Shown: piece after piece, positions 7,329 to 10,750 of the stretch
How the letters are laid out: each line of letters starts with the position of its first letter
How positions within the stretch are numbered: the first letter of the stretch is position 1
Source: Candidatus Cloacimonadota bacterium
GTDB taxonomy: Bacteria > Cloacimonadota > Cloacimonadia > JGIOTU-2 > B8-G9
Direction: 5' to 3'
Assembly (NCBI GenBank): GCA_003647765.1
Contig: QMNM01000025.1
Coordinates: forward strand, 1-10,750
DNA length: 10,750 nucleotides
The notes under the pieces: generated by a model
The model's database searches: none
What the model was told of the DNA's origin: nothing
The model's input: the letters and a program-made list of their open reading frames with translations, nothing else
Translations under genes and position numbers: made by a program

Positions 7329-9454
7329 TATTGCTCTTCTATCTTATTTAATAATTTTCTATAAAGTTTTTGTTGCTCAGTTAATGCACTTTGAGTAGCT
7401 GAATAATTCTCATTAATAATGGCTTGTCTTTCTAATAATAAATCACTAAGTGCATAATGACTTGCTTCTATTTTTTGCTGTATGACTTCTTTTAAATTTG
7501 CCATGAGTTCATTATACTGTTTATCTATAAGTTCTTTCTCTTCTGATAAACCATTTTTATTTTCAGCAATTATCTTAATAACCTTTTCTTCTAACTTATT
7601 AACAATCTCTACTTTTTTATCCTTAAGATTTTCTCTCTGGTCTCTTATTAGCTTTTGTTCATTTATATACATCTGCTTTAATTCTTCATTAGGACTTTCT
7701 TGTCCATAGAAATACTTTCCTAATTTTTTGTCTAATTGAGCAATTGTACTGTCAACTTCTATAATTGTTGACTGTATTTTATTTACTAATTCTGTATTTT
7801 CTTCAGTTCTGGCTTTCTCTAGATCTTTAACCAAATTTTCCTTAATTAAAATTAAATCATATTTCTGATGGACATAAGAGATAACCAATGAGACCAATTT
7901 CTCTTTTATATTTTCTAATGATTCTTTCTCACCAACGAATTCTTTAACAAATTCCAATCCATCTTTACGAATATAAAGGAAATTTGTAAGTATTATATTA
8001 ACTTCTGCATCAAACTCTGCTTCTCTTAACAAACTATCCACAGGAGCAAGTTTTCTATCAATCTTTCTATTAAAAATTTGCTTACCTCTTTCCTTTGAAA
8101 CTTTTTCTAATCTATCATACTCTTCTAATAATAAGATATGAGAAATTATCTCTTCTTCTGAAATAGCCAATTTTATTATTTCATCATAGCCAACTTTCTC
8201 TCCCAAAGATTCGCTTAAAATAATGTTACTATCATACAATTGCTCTTGTAGTTCTTTTTCCTGTTCAGCTATTATCTTTTTTGCTTTCTCGCTATCTTTT
8301 TCACCTTTAGCAACAGTTATCTCTTTGTACAATTTTAGCATTTCTTCTTTTTCTTTAACATAATTAGCTATGTTTTCATTTTCAGATATTCTTTCTTCTA
8401 CAATCTTTACTGCTTCATCTATGCTTCCTAAACGAGCAAATATAATACTTAGAGAAAATTTTGCTTCATCATATAACTTAGATTTCGGTTTCTTATCTAA
8501 TATTTTTTTAAAGAACTTACCAGCGAGAAGATTCTCTTCACCCTTTAATGCACACCAACCCATTTCATATAAAATATCATCTCCTATATTGGTAACCCCA
8601 ACCATTTTAATATAGTTTTTATAATTTACAAGTGCATCAATGTAATTCTTATCAGAATAATACACTCTTGCAATCGTTAAATACAATTTCTCTAATCTTT
8701 CCGGGACAGATTCATTATCAATCATTGTTTGGAAATAGTTTATTGCATCTTCATTTGAGAATATTTTGTGGATACAAAGTCCAGTTAGAAATTGAGAATC
8801 AAATTTATATCCTTCTTTGGAAATTAGCTCATTTGCCAAATCAAATGCTTTTTGAAATTCACCAGTACAATAGTATGCATTAGCTAAAATAAAATTGTAT
8901 TTATTATCCCTTTCTCCTTTATAAACCTTGTCTAAGGCTACAATATCTTCATATTTCCCAAGATTAAATTGTGCAAATTGCAGAAGATATTGAGCTTCTT
9001 TGAAATGTGGGAATTCGCTGTACTTAGTTACATAGGTATTAAGTAATTTGTCTGATTGTTGAAATAACCCCAAAACAATGGAAATTTTTGCTTTTAAAAA
9101 TACAATATCTTGAACACAAAAGGGTTGTTTATAAATGTACTTTAATTCGCCTAATCTTTTTAAGGATTCTTTATAATTGAGTTGTTTATAAGCTGAATCT
9201 GCTTTTCCGAAATCTTCGGCAAATAGTCTCTTTATCTCGTCAATTCGTCCTTCATTTTGGAGTTTCTCTACCTGTTTTCTTCTTGCAACTGCATCTTTAA
9301 TACGGCTAACTTCATCCTGAATAAGATTAAGATATTCTTTTTCAAGTTCAATTTCCTTTAAGAGTAATTGCCTTCTTGTAATAGCAAATAAAGTTGATGA
9401 AAGAAGAAGAGTAAATAATATAGATATTATTATAATATTTTTTCTTACAGGCAT
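7328..9454 (-). CDS. Secreted TPR protein with long C-terminal coiled-coil region
   Basis: A 708-residue exported protein. Seen: signal peptide (1-24, hydrophobic IIIISILFTLLLSSTLFA); a charged helix right after it (about 28-65); TPR-like helix pairs from about 80 to 370 (for example YNFILANAYYCTGEFQKAFD and LYLTIARVYYSDKNYIDALV); and from about 370 to the end an almost continuous Lys/Glu-rich helical part with heptad-like spacing, probably coiled coil. No enzymatic motif is seen. The ATG at 9454 has GAGG 5 nt upstream. The stop codon overlaps the start of the giant TPR gene by one base, so both proteins are probably made in fixed ratio and may bind each other. Large periplasmic TPR proteins beside a TolQ-TolR-like channel also occur in the Myxococcus Glt system. 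I infer a structural role in the periplasm; a gene name is not justified. Confidence 0.87.
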   Translation of the reverse strand: MPVRKNIIIISILFTLLLSSTLFAITRRQLLLKEIELEKEYLNLIQDEVSRIKDAVARRKQVEKLQNEGRIDEIKRLFAEDFGKADSAYKQLNYKESLKRLGELKYIYKQPFCVQDIVFLKAKISIVLGLFQQSDKLLNTYVTKYSEFPHFKEAQYLLQFAQFNLGKYEDIVALDKVYKGERDNKYNFILANAYYCTGEFQKAFDLANELISKEGYKFDSQFLTGLCIHKIFSNEDAINYFQTMIDNESVPERLEKLYLTIARVYYSDKNYIDALVNYKNYIKMVGVTNIGDDILYEMGWCALKGEENLLAGKFFKKILDKKPKSKLYDEAKFSLSIIFARLGSIDEAVKIVEERISENENIANYVKEKEEMLKLYKEITVAKGEKDSEKAKKIIAEQEKELQEQLYDSNIILSESLGEKVGYDEIIKLAISEEEIISHILLLEEYDRLEKVSKERGKQIFNRKIDRKLAPVDSLLREAEFDAEVNIILTNFLYIRKDGLEFVKEFVGEKESLENIKEKLVSLVISYVHQKYDLILIKENLVKDLEKARTEENTELVNKIQSTIIEVDSTIAQLDKKLGKYFYGQESPNEELKQMYINEQKLIRDQRENLKDKKVEIVNKLEEKVIKIIAENKNGLSEEKELIDKQYNELMANLKEVIQQKIEASHYALSDLLLERQAIINENYSATQSALTEQQKLYRKLLNKIEEQ

Positions 9455-9486
9455 AATAGCCTCATTTCTTATTTAAAAGATAAGTA

Positions 9487-9539
9487 AGTATGACTCATTA
9501 ATACGCTATATATGAATATATTTCATAATGAGTCATACT
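9487..9539. repeat. 14-bp perfect inverted repeat in the spacer between barrel and TPR genes
   Basis: The left arm AGTATGACTCATTA (9487-9500) is the exact reverse complement of the right arm TAATGAGTCATACT (9526-9539), with a 25-nt AT-rich loop. It takes up over half of the 93-bp spacer. In operon mRNA it would form a stable intercistronic stem, starting 9 nt after the barrel stop codon. The coding-strand side is followed by UACUUAUCUUUU, a poor U-tract; the plus-strand side is followed by ATTATTTTTA, a better one. It may be a partial terminator or processing/stability element that sets barrel output against the downstream genes. Confidence 0.6.
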
Positions 9540-9547
9540 AATTATTT

Positions 9548-10651
9548 TTACTCTTCTAATAGTTTTCGTAATTCTTCTAGATCTTTTTCAGCCTTTTTGC
9601 GTTTTTCACGAATCTTTTCTAGTTCTTTTTCTAATGGGTTTTCAGCACGGACTTCACCTGTTTCAGTTTTTGTTTTTTCTTTAACAATCACAGTTTTCCC
9701 AGGGGCTTCTCGTTCTACTTCAGAAACCTTAGGACGTTTCTCTGAAGCAGTTCTGTTAGATAGCTGATCAAAGGTATATTGCATACTAAATGATACTCTA
9801 GGATTATGATTCCAAGTAACTAATTCATCAATACGATAAATCCCTAATTTCATAGAGGCATTTCCTATATCATATTGAAGCCCAGCATTAATACAGTATC
9901 CATCCTCTTCTAATACTAATCTTAAATTATCAGATAACTTGCTATCTAAACTAACAAAAACTCCTCTTAATGCACTCTTATCATCACTAGGTCCAATGAA
10001 TCTTCCATTTAACCCAATTCCTAATGTCCAATAAACTTCAAGAAAATCAATATTAGGCAATCCTCGTAATACAGCTGCTTTTGTAGCAGTTATATAGAAA
10101 GAGTTCTCCCGATAATCATCCATATCATGATCAACAAACCAATCATCATCACTATCATATTTATCGGTATACATACTATCAATATTGCTTTCTGAAAACA
10201 AATTTTCTACGCCAATAGATATTGCAGGATATCGTTCACTCTCTTTCATCAGATTGAGTTTTGCATTTACATAGAAGATATTATTCTCAATTTTATCTAG
10301 TTGGCTGGTGATAGTATCAGTAGCTGTTGTATATTTCCTTGTCCAGTCAATTTTCGGCATTATATTATATACAATTCCGACTTCAGCACGATCCATAATA
10401 CCAAAGTTCAGATTAAAAGCAGAGGCAAAATTCCACTCATCAGGAAGTATTTCATTGCCAGGGGCTTTATCAGAATCTCCGCGTTCATTATAAGTATAAC
10501 CTGAGAATGACAATTCTGCCATATTAGCTGGCAACACATACGCATCTGGGACTTTCATAAACCCTGCTGTAGTAAAAGGAACTGCACTTACAATACTAAC
10601 CATACTAAACAACAATATTGAAATAATCAAAAGTAACTTTTTTACAATCAT
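9548..10651 (-). CDS. YjbH-like outer-membrane beta-barrel with C-terminal coiled-coil tail
   Basis: A 367-residue protein. Seen: signal peptide (1-23, ending VSA); the opening TTAGFMKVPDAYVLPANMAE (27-46), which resembles the start of YjbH/YbjH-type outer-membrane proteins linked to exopolysaccharide export (mature protein beginning with a G-(L/F)-x-x-(M/V)-P-(S/D)-A phrase); and alternating amphipathic strands to about residue 294, closing with VSFSMQYTF, an aromatic-ended last strand typical of outer-membrane barrels. An acidic loop (166-180, DSDDDWFVDHDMDDY) may be surface-exposed or bind cations. Unusually, about 70 residues follow the barrel: a basic/polar linker, then a Lys/Glu coiled coil (338-367). 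Such a tail would lie in the periplasm. The start is ATG 10651, which has AAAGGAGG at ideal distance; a longer frame opening at TTG 10690 lacks both a good ribosome site and a leader. First gene of the operon. Confidence 0.8.
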   Translation of the reverse strand: MIVKKLLLIISILLFSMVSIVSAVPFTTAGFMKVPDAYVLPANMAELSFSGYTYNERGDSDKAPGNEILPDEWNFASAFNLNFGIMDRAEVGIVYNIMPKIDWTRKYTTATDTITSQLDKIENNIFYVNAKLNLMKESERYPAISIGVENLFSESNIDSMYTDKYDSDDDWFVDHDMDDYRENSFYITATKAAVLRGLPNIDFLEVYWTLGIGLNGRFIGPSDDKSALRGVFVSLDSKLSDNLRLVLEEDGYCINAGLQYDIGNASMKLGIYRIDELVTWNHNPRVSFSMQYTFDQLSNRTASEKRPKVSEVEREAPGKTVIVKEKTKTETGEVRAENPLEKELEKIREKRKKAEKDLEELRKLLEE

Positions 10652-10656
10652 TGTTT

Positions 10657-10661
10657 CCTCC
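10657..10661 (-). promoter_or_regulatory. Shine-Dalgarno that fixes the barrel start
   Basis: On the minus strand, AAAGGAGGAAACAATG places GGAGG 5 nt before ATG 10651. The downstream reading begins MIVKKLLL, a normal signal peptide, so the 13-residue upstream extension from TTG 10690 is rejected. Confidence 0.8.
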
Positions 10662-10688
10662 TTTAACAAATTATAAATTTTAAGACAC

Positions 10689-10716
10689 AAAATATTTTTG
10701 ACATATTCTCTGTCAA
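10689..10716 (-). promoter_or_regulatory. Candidate sigma70-type promoter of the operon
   Basis: Minus-strand text gives a consensus -35 box TTGACA (10716-10711), a 16-bp spacer and a -10-like TATTTT (10694-10689). Transcription would start near 10682, leaving a leader of about 30 nt before the barrel ATG. A perfect TATAAT also occurs at 10675-10670 but has no -35 at a suitable distance. Position directly upstream of the first gene supports the call. Confidence 0.5.
10698..10716. promoter_or_regulatory. Palindrome TTGACA-N7-TGTCAA overlapping the operon promoter
   Basis: This is a perfect 6-bp dyad with a 7-bp centre, 19 bp in all. One arm is the -35 hexamer itself and the other lies in the spacer toward the -10. 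A dimeric repressor bound here would block RNA polymerase, so it could be an operator. Chance formation in AT-rich DNA is also possible; only one copy is seen in the window. Confidence 0.35.
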
Positions 10717-10750
10717 GTTTTTCTAATATTCTCCAAAAGTTTTTTCTGAG

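Noticed and set aside
10670-10675. Perfect TATAAT as the main -10 box
   Set aside because: No -35-like hexamer lies 15-19 bp upstream. The TTGACA-N16-TATTTT pair fits better, though this box could help in AT-rich promoters.
10652-10690. N-terminal extension of the barrel gene from TTG 10690
   Set aside because: The extension would put 13 residues before a normal signal peptide and would run through the ideal Shine-Dalgarno at 10657-10661. ATG 10651 is the better start.

Overview
The window is an AT-rich bacterial segment (by eye about 30% G+C) carrying one co-directional block of seven genes, all on the minus strand. Every product is predicted to be exported or membrane-bound. Signal peptides, an outer-membrane beta-barrel and an ExbB/ExbD proton channel show a Gram-negative (diderm) cell. 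Low G+C, giant secreted TPR proteins and short GC-cored palindromes of the CCC-GTA-GGG type suggest a lineage of the FCB group, perhaps Cloacimonadota-like. That placement comes from general recognition and is weak.

Layout in transcription order, right to left. (1) 10652-10750: upstream region with a sigma70-like promoter whose -35 box is one arm of a perfect TTGACA-N7-TGTCAA palindrome. (2) 10651-9548: YjbH-like outer-membrane barrel with an unusual C-terminal coiled-coil tail. (3) 9547-9455: spacer with a 14-bp perfect inverted repeat. (4) 9454-7328: secreted TPR protein with a long coiled-coil C-terminal half. (5) 7328-2811: 1505-residue secreted TPR protein ending in two tandem beta-sandwich (galactose-binding-like) domains; its start overlaps the previous stop (TAATG). 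(6) 2754-2425: small secreted protein of unknown function. (7) 2411-1581: ExbB/TolQ/MotA-family channel protein. (8) 1568-1035: ExbD-like protein with Asn in place of the proton-carrying Asp. (9) 1034-813: 222-bp gap. (10) 812-282: second ExbD-like protein, with the canonical Asp. (11) 281-1: gene-free, with several short palindromes of a REP-like family.

Taken together, the genes look like an envelope-spanning, proton-motive-force-driven machine. An ExbB5-ExbD2-type stator/motor in the inner membrane would sit beneath large periplasmic TPR scaffolds, which could reach an outer-membrane barrel through coiled coils. The closest known architectures are Tol-Pal/TonB and, more strikingly, the Agl-Glt/Nfs machinery of Myxococcus, which also pairs one TolQ-like protein with two TolR-like proteins, TPR proteins and outer-membrane barrels. 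No TonB, TolA, TolB or Pal is seen here. The load that is moved (polysaccharide, a surface adhesin, or the envelope itself) cannot be read from the sequence. The carbohydrate-binding-like folds and the YjbH-like barrel hint at a glycan.
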